Of a stretch of DNA of 44,210 bases, positions 1-9,517 are shown in pieces. Position numbers and translations under genes: made by a program. How positions within the stretch are numbered: position 1 is the stretch's first letter; each line of letters begins with the position of its first letter. The notes beneath the pieces are model-generated. The model did not search any database. It was not told the origin of the DNA and saw nothing but the letters and a program-made list of their open reading frames with translations. Source of the stretch: Pseudomonas viridiflava (GTDB taxonomy: Bacteria > Pseudomonadota > Gammaproteobacteria > Pseudomonadales > Pseudomonadaceae); the NCBI RefSeq assembly GCF_900580675.1, contig NZ_UTBG01000021.1:1-44210 (forward strand), given 5' to 3'.

Positions 1-508
1 GATAGTCGGGCGATGCAACCAAGCGGTGGCTGTAGCCGTTGAGCTTACGCATCATCAGTCGGGAATCGTCGACTTCGCCGATGCGCATCACCGCATCGAA
101 GCCCTCCTCAATCACATTGACCAGGCGATCACTGAACTCCAGTTCCAGTTCCACCTCTGGATACGCTTGCTGAAACGCAATCAAATGAGGCATCAGCCGC
201 ATGCCAAGCTGTGGCAAACCGAGGCGTAATTTGCCCTGGGGTTTGCCGGCAGCTTGAGTCAGTTCGCGCTTGGCGACTTCATATTCAGCAAAAATCCGCT
301 GGCAGCGCTCCAGAAAAAGACTGCCCTCTGCCGTCAAGGTAATCGCCCGAGTGGAGCGATGAAACAGGCGCACGCCCAACTCTTCCTCCAGCCGCGCAAC
401 CGCCTTGCCAACCGCCGAAGAAGACACCCCGATTCTGCGCCCGGCCTCCGTAAAGCTGCGGGTGTGCGCCGCCTGAACGAATGCGCTTAGCGCGCCGAAA
501 TGATCCAT
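1..508 (-). CDS. LysR-family transcriptional regulator, N-terminal part (cut by left edge)
   Basis: About 169 codons are visible. The protein opens MDHFGALSAFVQAA and continues with the LysR winged helix-turn-helix (TEAGRRIGVSSSAVGKAVAR, about residues 18-37), then the start of the LysR substrate-binding domain with a typical KLRLGLPQLG entry into its first strand. The ATG at 508 is preferred to the in-frame ATG at 520 because a GAGG lies 8 bases before it. The gene diverges from the LLM/TIM-barrel cluster that starts at 667, the usual geometry for a LysR regulator and its target, so it probably controls that cluster. This role is inference; the effector-binding half is outside the window. 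The 158-bp gap between the two genes shows no clear T-N11-A box. Confidence 0.9.
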   Translation of the reverse strand, partial: MDHFGALSAFVQAAHTRSFTEAGRRIGVSSSAVGKAVARLEEELGVRLFHRSTRAITLTAEGSLFLERCQRIFAEYEVAKRELTQAAGKPQGKLRLGLPQLGMRLMPHLIAFQQAYPEVELELEFSDRLVNVIEEGFDAVMRIGEVDDSRLMMRKLNGYSHRLVASPDY

Positions 509-666
509 GAACAGCCTCATTTATTTGAGCGTTATTTTCACAAATGATCGGAATTTCATCCTGTTTTTCTTTCCAATCATAGCGCCTATAGTCGCCTCCA
601 TCGTGACTTTATGGAGCGCGTATCGCCTTCAGCGTCACCGCCATCCGCTACTACGAGCGTACCTCG

Positions 667-1683
667 ATGACCTCTCAACCTTGCGCACGCGCAATCGCCC
701 CGGACCTTGAGCAGCACCCCGGCTACGCCCGCGTATTCAAACAAGGGCATTTGACCTTCGGTTTTATTGCCCCGCTGGAAAGCTACCCGAACAGCCCAGG
801 CCCCACCCTGCAGGATCACGCGCAGATGGCTCAACGTGCAGACGAAGCCGGATTCTCGGCAATCTGGCTACGCGATGTGCCGTTTTACGACCCCAACTTC
901 GGTGACGTCGGCCAGATCCTCGATCCTCTGGTCTATGCGGGCTACCTGGCTGCCGTGACCAGGCACATTGCGATTGGCACAGCGGGTATCGTCCTGCCGT
1001 TGCGCGACCCGCTGATTGTCGCCAAGCAGGCCGCGAGCGTGGACCAACTACTGGGCGGGCGATTTATCCTGGGACTCGCCACCGGCGATCGGCCCATCGA
1101 ATACCCGGCTTTCGGGCTGGACTTTGACAACCGCGCCGAACGCTTCCGCGACGCCCTGGGCATCATCCGCGCGGCCACGCAAAGCCATTGGGCCACGCAT
1201 ACATCGCGTTTCTATGGCCAGTTGAACGGTGAAATTGACTTGGTCCCCAAGCCCGTCGGGGCGCGTTTGCCCACCCTTATCGTCGGCCACGCGGGCCAAT
1301 CGCAGGAATGGATCGGCGAGCACAGTGACGGGATTCTTTCCTACACCTCCAACCCCGCGTTGACTCCCCAGGTGATCGAACGCTGGCGTGCGGTGTGTGG
1401 CAACGAGGTGCACAAACCCTACGGCTACGGCACGTTGTTTGATCTGGATCGCGACCCGGACCATCCCGTACAGGCTGGCCGGGTACTGCGCGCCGGGCGC
1501 AATGCGCTGATCGAGCACTGGAAACGCCAGCAGGATCAGGGTGTGGGCCATGTCGCCCTGCACTTCAAACCGCAACGCCGCCCTGCGGCTGAAGTCATCG
1601 ATGAGCTGGCTCAATACGTGCTGCCGCACTTTCCAAGCATCACCCTCCCCGTCGCCCCTCAACCCAGGCAGGTCGCCCAATGA
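667..1683 (+). CDS. LLM-class (luciferase-like) flavin-dependent oxidoreductase
   Basis: The 338-residue protein has the bacterial-luciferase TIM-barrel pattern. LTFGFIAPLESY forms the first strand, AQRADEAGFSAIWLRDVP the next helix-strand, and IAIGTAGIVLPLRDPLIVAKQAASVDQL the flavin-site block, followed by GRFILGLATGDRPIEYPAFG. It resembles the luciferase-type subfamily once named after Bacillus BA3436. Such enzymes use FMNH2 (or F420 in some phyla) to oxygenate or reduce small organic molecules. No flavin reductase is encoded nearby, so reduced flavin would have to come from elsewhere. The ribosome-binding site at 667 is weak, but later starts would delete the first strand. The stop overlaps the next start as ATGA (1680-1683), implying translational coupling. 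The substrate is unknown. Confidence 0.85.
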   Translation: MTSQPCARAIAPDLEQHPGYARVFKQGHLTFGFIAPLESYPNSPGPTLQDHAQMAQRADEAGFSAIWLRDVPFYDPNFGDVGQILDPLVYAGYLAAVTRHIAIGTAGIVLPLRDPLIVAKQAASVDQLLGGRFILGLATGDRPIEYPAFGLDFDNRAERFRDALGIIRAATQSHWATHTSRFYGQLNGEIDLVPKPVGARLPTLIVGHAGQSQEWIGEHSDGILSYTSNPALTPQVIERWRAVCGNEVHKPYGYGTLFDLDRDPDHPVQAGRVLRAGRNALIEHWKRQQDQGVGHVALHFKPQRRPAAEVIDELAQYVLPHFPSITLPVAPQPRQVAQ

Positions 1684-2480
1684 ATCGCGCCCTTCACCAT
1701 ATGGATTTCATCTTCCAGACCGCCATGGGCACCTATCCCCTGGCGGCCCAGTGCGAAATGCTCGCCGAGCTTGGTTATCAAGGCTTGACCATGTCTGCGT
1801 GGAGCCAGGACCTGAAGTCGATTCCTCACGTCAAACCGACCTGGGGCCTGGACGTGGGCGCGATCTACTTGATCTATCGCAAGGGCCTCGAAGCGTTCGT
1901 GACCCAGGTGTTCGAGAGCATTGAAGGTTGCACCACGATTGAACTGGCGCTGCATTCAGGTGATGAAGTCACCCATTTTGACCGCCGCATGTTAGAGCGC
2001 CTGTTGCCTATCTGCGAGCGCAGGGGGCTGCGCATCAACCTCTATCCGCACGCGCGCTACGGCATGCAAACCACCACCGAAGCCGTCGCGCTGTGCCGGG
2101 AATTCAACCATCCGCTGCTCAATATCGTGTTCAACGGTTATCACTGGTACGCCACTGAAGAACACGCGCTGGAACAACGCCTTGATGCGATGTGGCCTTG
2201 GCTCCAACACGTGAATATTGCTGGTACACGTCGCTCTCCATTGGGTTGGGGCGGCCTGGCGACCATCGAACCGCTGGATGAAGGCGAAATGGATAATTTC
2301 GTCCTGCTGGGCGCACTTGAACGCCGGGGCTTTACCGGGCGTGTCGGCGTGCTGGGATGGCAAAGCATGGGTGGCGACGTTTACGGCAACCTGCGCCGTT
2401 CAGCCACGGCATTTCGCTCCATGGAGCAACGCCTGGCCGCACACCCTGAATGGGCTCTATTGACCGAAACGCCACGCTAG
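1680..2480 (+). CDS. TIM-barrel protein, sugar phosphate isomerase/epimerase-like (paralog 1)
   Basis: The 266-residue protein looks like the xylose isomerase-like / AP endonuclease 2 TIM-barrel superfamily. It has an N-terminal [18 protein letters not shown] strand-helix, RRGLRINLYPHARYG in mid-protein with a possible metal-binding His, and [11 protein letters not shown] near residue 150. It is a clear paralog of the next gene, roughly 40% identical by eye, and the [10 protein letters not shown] and FNGYHWYA blocks are shared. The C-terminal strand reads GRVGVLGWQ and lacks the glutamate that usually closes the metal site in this fold, so the chemistry may differ from classical isomerases. 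It starts inside the stop of the preceding oxidoreductase. The pairing of two LLM enzymes with two TIM barrels suggests one pathway; the substrate cannot be read from sequence. Confidence 0.8.
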   Translation: MNRALHHMDFIFQTAMGTYPLAAQCEMLAELGYQGLTMSAWSQDLKSIPHVKPTWGLDVGAIYLIYRKGLEAFVTQVFESIEGCTTIELALHSGDEVTHFDRRMLERLLPICERRGLRINLYPHARYGMQTTTEAVALCREFNHPLLNIVFNGYHWYATEEHALEQRLDAMWPWLQHVNIAGTRRSPLGWGGLATIEPLDEGEMDNFVLLGALERRGFTGRVGVLGWQSMGGDVYGNLRRSATAFRSMEQRLAAHPEWALLTETPR

Positions 2481-2495
2481 GCAAGGAGACACACC

Positions 2496-3302
2496 GTGGC
2501 CCATCGCGTCCATGCACTCGATTCATTTTTTTACTCATCAATGGGTGTGTACGCCTTCCAGTCGCAGTGCGAAATGCTCGCCGAACTGGGTTATGACGGC
2601 ATCACTGTTTCTGCCTGGGGCGGCACGCCGCTGACCGACCTGCGCCTGCTGCCACGCGTTGGCGAACAGCACGGCCTGCGTATCGAGGGCTTGTACCTGG
2701 TGCTGCACGAAGGGCGCAATGACCACCTCATACGGCGAATAATAGACAGCGTCGAAGGGGTCGAACTCATTGAGCTGGCGGTCCAGACCTCGGTCAACGG
2801 CAGCCCGGCCATCCTGCGCTTCATCGAGTCGCTGCTGCCCATTGCAGAACGCCGCGGCTTGAGAATCGCGCTGTATCCCCATCTTCACCACGTCACCCGG
2901 ACCACGGCTCAAGTGGTGCAGATCTGTGAGTACTTCGCTCACCCGCGCCTGGGCGCATCGTTCAACGGCTATCACTGGTACGCGAGTCAGGAAGGCGAAC
3001 TTCAGCAGCGTCTCGAGGCGATGCAACCCTGGTTGATGCAAGTTGTACTTTCAGGCAGCGCGCTCAGCGAACTGGGCTGGGGCGGCGTGGCCACGATGGA
3101 ACCGGTTGACCGTGGAGAACTGGACAACTTTGCCGTGGTCGCGGCGCTCAACAGCGTCGGCTACAGCGGCAGCATTGGCGTGCTCGGCTGGGACTACGGC
3201 GGCGATATTTACTTGAAGCTGCAACGCTGCCTGGCGACCCTGCGCGATATTGATCGTCGCCTGGAGCGTCATCCGCACTGGTCTGACTTTACATCGCTGT
3301 AA
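2496..3302 (+). CDS. TIM-barrel protein, sugar phosphate isomerase/epimerase-like (paralog 2)
   Basis: This 268-residue paralog of the preceding gene starts at GTG (2496), preceded by AAGGAG at 2483-2488. It shares [44 protein letters not shown] and [20 protein letters not shown] with paralog 1, so the putative His and Glu ligands are kept in both copies. Its last strand is [15 protein letters not shown], again without the usual terminal Glu of the AP-endonuclease-2 fold. The tandem copies may form a heterodimer or act on successive intermediates or stereoisomers; this is inference. The 15-base gap from paralog 1 and the same-strand arrangement imply a single operon running 667-4321. Confidence 0.8.
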   Translation: MAHRVHALDSFFYSSMGVYAFQSQCEMLAELGYDGITVSAWGGTPLTDLRLLPRVGEQHGLRIEGLYLVLHEGRNDHLIRRIIDSVEGVELIELAVQTSVNGSPAILRFIESLLPIAERRGLRIALYPHLHHVTRTTAQVVQICEYFAHPRLGASFNGYHWYASQEGELQQRLEAMQPWLMQVVLSGSALSELGWGGVATMEPVDRGELDNFAVVAALNSVGYSGSIGVLGWDYGGDIYLKLQRCLATLRDIDRRLERHPHWSDFTSL

Positions 3303-3337
3303 CGCCCTCTCCACCTGATATGAAACAGGAGCCTGCA

Positions 3338-4321
3338 ATGACAGCCCTCTCCGTGCTTGACCTGATGATGATTGGCGAAGGTAAAACCTTCACTGACACA
3401 CTGAATGACGCAGTCGCATTGGCGCGGCATGTGGAAGCCCACGGTTATAAACGTTACTGGGTCGCCGAGCATCATGACCTGCCTGGCATCGCGTCGTCGG
3501 CAACCACGCTGCTCATCCAGCATCTGGCTGCGGCCACCAACACACTGCGCGTGGGCTCCGGTGGCATCATGCTGCCCAACCACTCCCCATTGATGGTGGC
3601 CGAGCAGTTCGGCACATTGGCCACCCTCTTCCCTGGCCGCATCGACCTGGGTATCGGTCGAGCACCAGGGTCAGCAGGGGCTGCAATCCGCGCGTTGCGC
3701 GGTGACGCTTCGGAACGGGAGTTCGCGCAGGATATTCAACACCTGCAGGATTACCTGGCGGACAACGGGCAGCAGCCGGTGCGGGCGATTCCCGGCACCC
3801 ACGACGTGCCGCTCTGGCTCCTGGGCTCCAGCATGAACAGCGCGGACCTTGCCGCCAAGCTCGGGCTGCCCTATGCCTTCGCCTCACACTTCGCACCGCG
3901 CTTTTTGATGGATGCGATTACGCACTACCGTACTTCGTTTCGCCCATCGGCGGCGCTCAAGCAGCCCTATGTGATCGCAGGCGTGAATGTCTTTGCTGCC
4001 CCGTCACGGGCCGAAGCCGACTACATCGCCAGCTCTCACCAGCAGTGGGTGTGCAATCTGTACGCCGGAAAAGCAGGCCCGTTACCGCGCCCCTCGGAGG
4101 GTTTCATGGATACGCTGACAAACATCGATCGGCATTCGCTCAATCAGGCGATGCTCTGCACCGCAGCCGGCGACCAGGACGACGTCAGCAGTTGGCTACG
4201 CCAGTTCATCACCACGACACAGGCGGATGAAATCATCATTGATGCACGCATTTACGACGCCAAGGCGCGCTGCCGGTCCTATCAACTCATTGCCGAATCC
4301 CTGGCGGACATGCTGGGTTGA
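3338..4321 (+). CDS. LLM-class flavin-dependent oxidoreductase, MsnO8-like
   Basis: The 327-residue luciferase-like protein contains [30 protein letters not shown], the flavin block [25 protein letters not shown] and [15 protein letters not shown]. The WVAEHHD and [11 protein letters not shown] motifs are typical of the MsnO8/YhbW-like LLM subfamily. The ATG at 3338 is chosen because ACAGGAG lies just before it; an in-frame ATG at 3320 would add six residues that carry the ribosome-binding site. It is the last gene of the LysR-linked cluster and the second LLM enzyme in it, but belongs to a different subfamily from the first, so the two are probably not redundant. Reaction and substrate are unknown. 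Confidence 0.85.
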   Translation: MTALSVLDLMMIGEGKTFTDTLNDAVALARHVEAHGYKRYWVAEHHDLPGIASSATTLLIQHLAAATNTLRVGSGGIMLPNHSPLMVAEQFGTLATLFPGRIDLGIGRAPGSAGAAIRALRGDASEREFAQDIQHLQDYLADNGQQPVRAIPGTHDVPLWLLGSSMNSADLAAKLGLPYAFASHFAPRFLMDAITHYRTSFRPSAALKQPYVIAGVNVFAAPSRAEADYIASSHQQWVCNLYAGKAGPLPRPSEGFMDTLTNIDRHSLNQAMLCTAAGDQDDVSSWLRQFITTTQADEIIIDARIYDAKARCRSYQLIAESLADMLG

Positions 4322-4536
4322 TTGATCCCGGGAATGCTGGCCAGGACGGGCGCTGCACCCGCCTTACCGGTTCCGACCGCCGATTAGAAACAAATCACCG
4401 TCAGTCACCAAACAAAGCGGCCATGTTTGTTTTCCGCAAGGCCGTCTAAGCTTTGAGGTCAGTTCATACCTGCCACCCAAGTCGCCAAGCTCAAAGGTGT
4501 GGCTCGGGCTCGCTGACACGGGTAAGTTCGCCGCGC
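4322..4536. other. Intergenic stretch between convergent genes, no gene seen
   Basis: Together with the terminator at 4537-4578 this belongs to a 308-base gap between the LLM cluster (plus) and gldA (minus). Short open frames here lack ribosome-binding sites and family features. A weak GC hairpin around 4347-4365 lacks a T tract and is not called as a terminator. Confidence 0.5.
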
Positions 4537-4578
4537 AAAAAAAGGCGCCGCCAATCGATTTGCCCGATTGACGGCGCC
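4537..4578 (-). terminator. Rho-independent terminator of the gldA/BVMO operon
   Basis: Read on the minus strand, a 14-base arm (4578-4565, GGCGCCGTCAATCG) pairs with 4557-4544 with one mismatch or wobble around a 7-base loop, followed by seven T residues (4543-4537). It lies 52 bases beyond the gldA stop and marks the end of the six-gene minus-strand operon. Confidence 0.9.
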
Positions 4579-4629
4579 GACCGTTTTCGAGCGCTGTAAA
4601 CGCCTCGACACGGATACCCAATCACGGGG

Positions 4630-5754
4630 CTAGTGCACAGCCTTTTGTCGCTTGAACCCATGCAGCAATGCGTCAGTTGCCACGATCGCGTCATACACCA
4701 GGTCCGGCGTCACCGTGAAAGGCATGTTGTGCATCGTGTCGTTTTTATCGCAGGCCGACTCGGCGACTTTTCTCCACTCCGCTTCTTTGAAGTGTTTGAG
4801 CCCCAAGTCCTCAAGCGTCAGGGGCAAACCGACGGCTATCGCAATGTCCACCACCTCCTCGATTTCAGCCATAGGTGCCGCTTCCATGACGAGCTGGGTG
4901 AACAGGCCGAACACGACCTTTTCCCCGTGTTGTGCGCCGTGCAGGTCATGCACGTTGGTCATGCCGTTGTGGATCGCATGCGCAGCAGCGCAACCACCCG
5001 ACTCAGCGCCGACAGCCGACATGTAGATGGTGGCCTCAATCGTATTCTCCAGGGCGGCGGTAATAGCCTTCTTCTGCACCGCGAATGCCGCTTGGGCCGA
5101 GTACTTCTTGATGGTCTCGTAGCACGTTTGCGCAATTGCAAAGCCGATCAATGTGGGTTTGAGCATCTTGCCGTCATTGCCCAGGATCAGATTGTCGCGC
5201 TGCGCGGCAAAGCACGCCCGCGCCTCGAAATACGTGGCCAGGCCGTCGCCTACACCCGCCGCAAAAAACCGCGGGGGTTGTTCGGCCAGAATGCGTGTGT
5301 CGGCTAAAACAACATCCGGGTTTTTGGCTAAAAACAAATAGCGATTGAACGTATCGTCATCGTTGTAAATCACCGAAATCGCCGTACAGGGCGCGTCGGT
5401 AGAGGCTAGCGTAGGCAGGATCAGCACGGGTTTTCCCAGGAAGTGCGCTGCCGCCTTGGCGGTATCCAACGTTTTTCCGCCGCCTATGCCCACGACATAA
5501 TCAGCCCCGCGCGCTGCTTCGACATGCCTGTTGATTTCACTGTCGGAACACTGCCCGCCAAACACGGCCAATTCCGCGCGCTGTTCGTCGTTGAACCCTG
5601 GCATCGCTTTCTCATGCACCCGGCCGACGATAAATTGATCGCAAATCAAATAAGCATTGGCCCCGTAGGCTTTGCCATGTATCGCTAAATCCACCAGCGC
5701 ATCGGCCTGGACCAGAAATTTGCCCGGCGATGCAATGCCTTTGGTAATAGTCAT
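4630..5754 (-). CDS. gldA: Glycerol dehydrogenase (iron-type ADH superfamily, zinc-dependent)
   Basis: The 374-residue protein matches GldA, which oxidises glycerol to dihydroxyacetone with NAD+ and also acts on 1,2-propanediol, 2,3-butanediol, acetol and methylglyoxal-type substrates. The dinucleotide-binding loop GIGGGKTLDTAK is at residues 89-100 and the LPTLASTDAP segment at about 113-122. The probable Zn ligands are D170 (in GDGLATYFEA), H259 (AAAHAIHNGM) and H276 (HGEKV), close to the spacing of characterised GldA proteins. It is the last gene of the sigma-54-linked operon, 27 bases after the SDR gene and before a strong terminator. In this setting it may reduce or oxidise a small hydroxyketone or diol rather than glycerol itself; that is inference. 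Confidence 0.93.
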   Translation of the reverse strand: MTITKGIASPGKFLVQADALVDLAIHGKAYGANAYLICDQFIVGRVHEKAMPGFNDEQRAELAVFGGQCSDSEINRHVEAARGADYVVGIGGGKTLDTAKAAAHFLGKPVLILPTLASTDAPCTAISVIYNDDDTFNRYLFLAKNPDVVLADTRILAEQPPRFFAAGVGDGLATYFEARACFAAQRDNLILGNDGKMLKPTLIGFAIAQTCYETIKKYSAQAAFAVQKKAITAALENTIEATIYMSAVGAESGGCAAAHAIHNGMTNVHDLHGAQHGEKVVFGLFTQLVMEAAPMAEIEEVVDIAIAVGLPLTLEDLGLKHFKEAEWRKVAESACDKNDTMHNMPFTVTPDLVYDAIVATDALLHGFKRQKAVH

Positions 5755-5781
5755 CTCATTCCCTCACGTCGCCTGCGCGAA

Positions 5782-6594
<813 letters not shown>

Positions 6595-6623
6595 TTAAAG
6601 ACTGCTCACACATCGGCCCAGGC

Positions 6624-7955
6624 TCAGAAGCTTGCCTGCAGCTTCACACCGGCGACCCAGGCATTGTCCACCTCGTAGACGCCGCCTGGATTGCGCACGT
6701 ACTGCACGTTCGGGCGCACGGTCAGCCAATGGGTCACGTGTACGCCGTAATTGAGTTCGATGTTGTATTCGCTGTGCTGCACGGGCACGTACTGCGGGTC
6801 GTCGTAGTCACTGATGCCGGTGCTGTCATTGATCAGGCGCTGGCGCCTGGTGACGTCGTCATTGACCTTGAGGCGTGCGATGCCCACGCCGAGGTCATCC
6901 TGGGGCCGCGCATCAAACGGACCTTTGTAGACCGCACCGATATTCTGGAAGCTTTCGATACCACTGGTAGCCTTGTCGTGCACGGTCAGGCTGGCAAATA
7001 CGCTCAGGCCACGTGAGGCATCGCCGTGATGGGCGGTGAGCTGCTGTTGGCCAATGATCCATGCGCCGTGTTTGCTGCTGCGCAACTTCGGCGCCTGGCC
7101 GGTCAATACCTGTGGGTTACCGTTGACGTCGTCATAAAGATCGTTGGCGCTGGCACTGCTGTGGTAGTAACCCAGGCGGTATTCGCCGGGTAAGGCTTGC
7201 TTGCCGAGGGTTGGCTTCCAGATGACCTCCACCGGCACCAACGCGCCTTTGGTGCCACTGCCGCTCAGCTTGAAACCGTTGCCTGTCTCCAGGTACGACG
7301 GGTTTTGCTCATACGCTCCGACCTGCACCGCCCAATGCTCATCGAGGTTATAGCGCACGCGTCCGCCCCACTGGCTCACGGGCCCGCTGTACCAGATATC
7401 CCCGGCAACGTTGCCGATGGGAGCACTGCAAAACGACAGGCTCTGGAAGTCGCAGGGGAAACTGGCGAAGTCCTCATTGACGCCCACGCGGCCAAACTTT
7501 AGATCCAGGGCGCTGTTGAAAAACTTCTGGCGATACCACATCTGGGTCAGGCGCCAGGTCTGCCCCCTGCCCCACACCTCCTGCACCGAACTGAGTTGAG
7601 GCGCGCGGGGATCAGAAACCCGCTCGTTGGAGAGGTTGTTGCCATTGCGCTCAGTCACCAGCAGTTGGAACTCTGCCTCATTCCAGCCGAGCAGTTTTTG
7701 CAGATCCAGATGAGTGCCCAATGCCCATTGCGCGGTGTAGCGCGCCGTGCGGTCGTGGTTGTAGCCCCCATGGACATTAGTGGCGGCTTCGCCGACGTAA
7801 CCGACGATCACGTCAACGCCCTGCTCCAGTAGCTCACTGCGTACCCCACCCCAATCGCCGGTTCCCCATTTCGAGGAAGCGTCCTCGGCAGAGGCAGGCA
7901 CGGCGATGCATGACAGGAGCCCGAGCCCCAGCGGCAATTTCCAAGCGATGTTCAT
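6624..7955 (-). CDS. oprB: OprB-family outer-membrane porin
   Basis: The 443-residue protein has a clear signal peptide (hydrophobic core about 8-19, cleavage after PASA near residue 23). It continues with KWGTGDWGGVRSEL, the hallmark start of OprB carbohydrate-selective porins. The body shows alternating beta-strand patterns (for example LDLKFGRVGVNEDFAS and PGEYRLGYYHSS) and a C-terminal aromatic residue (LQASF) expected for outer-membrane barrels. It shares many blocks with the second OprB at 42801-44066. Its position inside the BVMO operon suggests it admits the operon's substrate rather than glucose, a functional inference. A hairpin at 8002-8029 lies in the 113-base gap before it and may lower or stabilise downstream mRNA. 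Confidence 0.92.
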   Translation of the reverse strand: MNIAWKLPLGLGLLSCIAVPASAEDASSKWGTGDWGGVRSELLEQGVDVIVGYVGEAATNVHGGYNHDRTARYTAQWALGTHLDLQKLLGWNEAEFQLLVTERNGNNLSNERVSDPRAPQLSSVQEVWGRGQTWRLTQMWYRQKFFNSALDLKFGRVGVNEDFASFPCDFQSLSFCSAPIGNVAGDIWYSGPVSQWGGRVRYNLDEHWAVQVGAYEQNPSYLETGNGFKLSGSGTKGALVPVEVIWKPTLGKQALPGEYRLGYYHSSASANDLYDDVNGNPQVLTGQAPKLRSSKHGAWIIGQQQLTAHHGDASRGLSVFASLTVHDKATSGIESFQNIGAVYKGPFDARPQDDLGVGIARLKVNDDVTRRQRLINDSTGISDYDDPQYVPVQHSEYNIELNYGVHVTHWLTVRPNVQYVRNPGGVYEVDNAWVAGVKLQASF

Positions 7956-8001
7956 GTCGATTTTTCCTATTGTTTTTATGTTTTACGACACAGCGTTGAA
8001 C

Positions 8002-8029
8002 GGACCGCAGGGCAGCGCCCTTGCGGTCC
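8002..8029 (-). other. Intra-operon hairpin upstream of oprB
   Basis: GGACCGCAGGGC (8002-8013) pairs with 8017-8029 with one bulged base around a 3-base loop. No T tract follows on the minus strand, so this is more likely an mRNA-processing or attenuating element between the aldehyde dehydrogenase and the porin than a full terminator. Confidence 0.45.
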
Positions 8030-8068
8030 CTCAAGAAAGCAATCAGTTGAAAAATGGGCCGTTATCGA

Positions 8069-9517
8069 TCAAATGCCGGCCAGGCACAGGTATTTGATCT
8101 CCAGGTAATCCTCCAGCCCGTACCTGGAACCTTCCCGGCCGACACCCGACGCCTTGACGCCACCAAACGGCGCGGCTTCGGAACTGATGATCCCGGTGTT
8201 GACGCCGACGATGCCGTATTCCAGCGCCTCGCCCAAACGAAACACCCGGCTCAGGTTCGCGGTGTAGAAATACGCGGCCAGGCCGAATTCGGTGTCGTTG
8301 GCTTTAGCGATGACTTCAGCGTCATCGAAGAAGCGAAAGACCGGCGCAAGCGGGCCGAACGTCTCTTCTTTGGCGACCCGAGCGGTGTCCGGCACATTCA
8401 CCAGAATGGTCGGTTCAAAGAAATTGGCGCCCTGGGCGTGCGCACCACCGCCCTGGACGACCTTGGCGCCTTTGGCCAGGGCATCCTCAATATGCTCGCG
8501 CACCTTGGCGACGGCCTTGCCATCGATCAGCGGCCCAAGGGTGACGCCCTCGGTAAAGCCGTCGCCTATCTTCAGCGCGCCAACTGCCGAAGCGAGCTTG
8601 TCGACAAAGGCGTCATAGACCTTGTCGTGCACATACAGGCGGTTGGCACACACGCAGGTCTGTCCGGCGTTACGGAACTTGGATGCCAGTGCCCCCTCCA
8701 CTGCGGCATCGAGGTCAGCGTCGTCGAATACGATAAAGGGCGCGTTGCCGCCCAGTTCCAGGGACACCTTTTTGATGTCGTGCGCGCATTTCTCCATGAT
8801 CTGGCGCCCGATCTCGGTAGAGCCGGTGAAGGAAATCTTGCGCACCACCGGGTTGCTGGTCAGCTCCTCGGCAATCTCTGCCGCAGCGCCGGTGACAACC
8901 GACAGCACGCCTTTGGGAATGCCCGCCTGCTCGGCGAGATACACCAGGGCCAGGGCCGAAAACGGTGTCTGGGAAGCCGGCTTGATCACCATCGTGCAAC
9001 CCGCCGCCAGCGCCGGCCCGGCTTTGCGGGTGATCATTGCGCTGGGGAAGTTCCACGGCGTAATGGCGGCGCAAACGCCCACGGGCTGCTTGATAACCAG
9101 CAAGCGCTTGTCCGTTGCACCCGGGATAATATCGCCGTAGACCCGCTTCGCCTCCTCCGCATACCACTCGATATAGGACGCGCCGAAGACAATTTCACCC
9201 AGCGCTTCAGGCAGCGGCTTGCCCTGCTCAAGCGTCATGATGTGCGCCAGGTCGTGCTGGTTTTCGATAATCAAGTCGTACCAACGGCGCAGTGCATTGG
9301 CACGCGCCTTGGCCGACAACTCACGCCACGCTGGCAGCGCGCGTTCGGCCGCTTCGATGGCTCGGCGTGTTTCAGCCTGGCCCATACGCGGTACCTGGCC
9401 GAGGGTGGCACCCGTCGACGGATTGCTCACCGTGATCGTGGCTTCGTTATCTGCAGCCAGCCATTCACCGTCGATAAAGGCTTGTTGACGCAAGAGTTCG
9501 GGATTGTTCAGGTTCAT
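8069..9517 (-). CDS. NAD(P)-dependent succinate-semialdehyde dehydrogenase-like aldehyde dehydrogenase
   Basis: The 482-residue protein is a full-length ALDH of the GabD type. It has PWNFP (154-158), the nucleotide-site lysine in VIKPA (K179), the general-base glutamate E254 in SLELGG and the catalytic cysteine C288 in GQTCVC. The C288-x-C290 pair matches the redox-switch cysteines of E. coli GabD-type enzymes. It oxidises an aldehyde to an acid, probably an omega-semialdehyde. In an operon with a BVMO and alcohol dehydrogenases it could play the part of 6-oxohexanoate or similar semialdehyde dehydrogenase. It starts within the BVMO stop (ATGA at 9514-9517), so the two are translationally coupled. 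Exact substrate is unknown; gabT is not nearby, which argues against a plain GABA role. Confidence 0.9.
   Translation of the reverse strand: MNLNNPELLRQQAFIDGEWLAADNEATITVSNPSTGATLGQVPRMGQAETRRAIEAAERALPAWRELSAKARANALRRWYDLIIENQHDLAHIMTLEQGKPLPEALGEIVFGASYIEWYAEEAKRVYGDIIPGATDKRLLVIKQPVGVCAAITPWNFPSAMITRKAGPALAAGCTMVIKPASQTPFSALALVYLAEQAGIPKGVLSVVTGAAAEIAEELTSNPVVRKISFTGSTEIGRQIMEKCAHDIKKVSLELGGNAPFIVFDDADLDAAVEGALASKFRNAGQTCVCANRLYVHDKVYDAFVDKLASAVGALKIGDGFTEGVTLGPLIDGKAVAKVREHIEDALAKGAKVVQGGGAHAQGANFFEPTILVNVPDTARVAKEETFGPLAPVFRFFDDAEVIAKANDTEFGLAAYFYTANLSRVFRLGEALEYGIVGVNTGIISSEAAPFGGVKASGVGREGSRYGLEDYLEIKYLCLAGI

Noticed and set aside
516..529. CTCA-N6-TGAG imperfect palindrome at the LysR start
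   Set aside because: Only four paired bases per arm and overlap with the ribosome-binding site region; too weak to call a LysR site.
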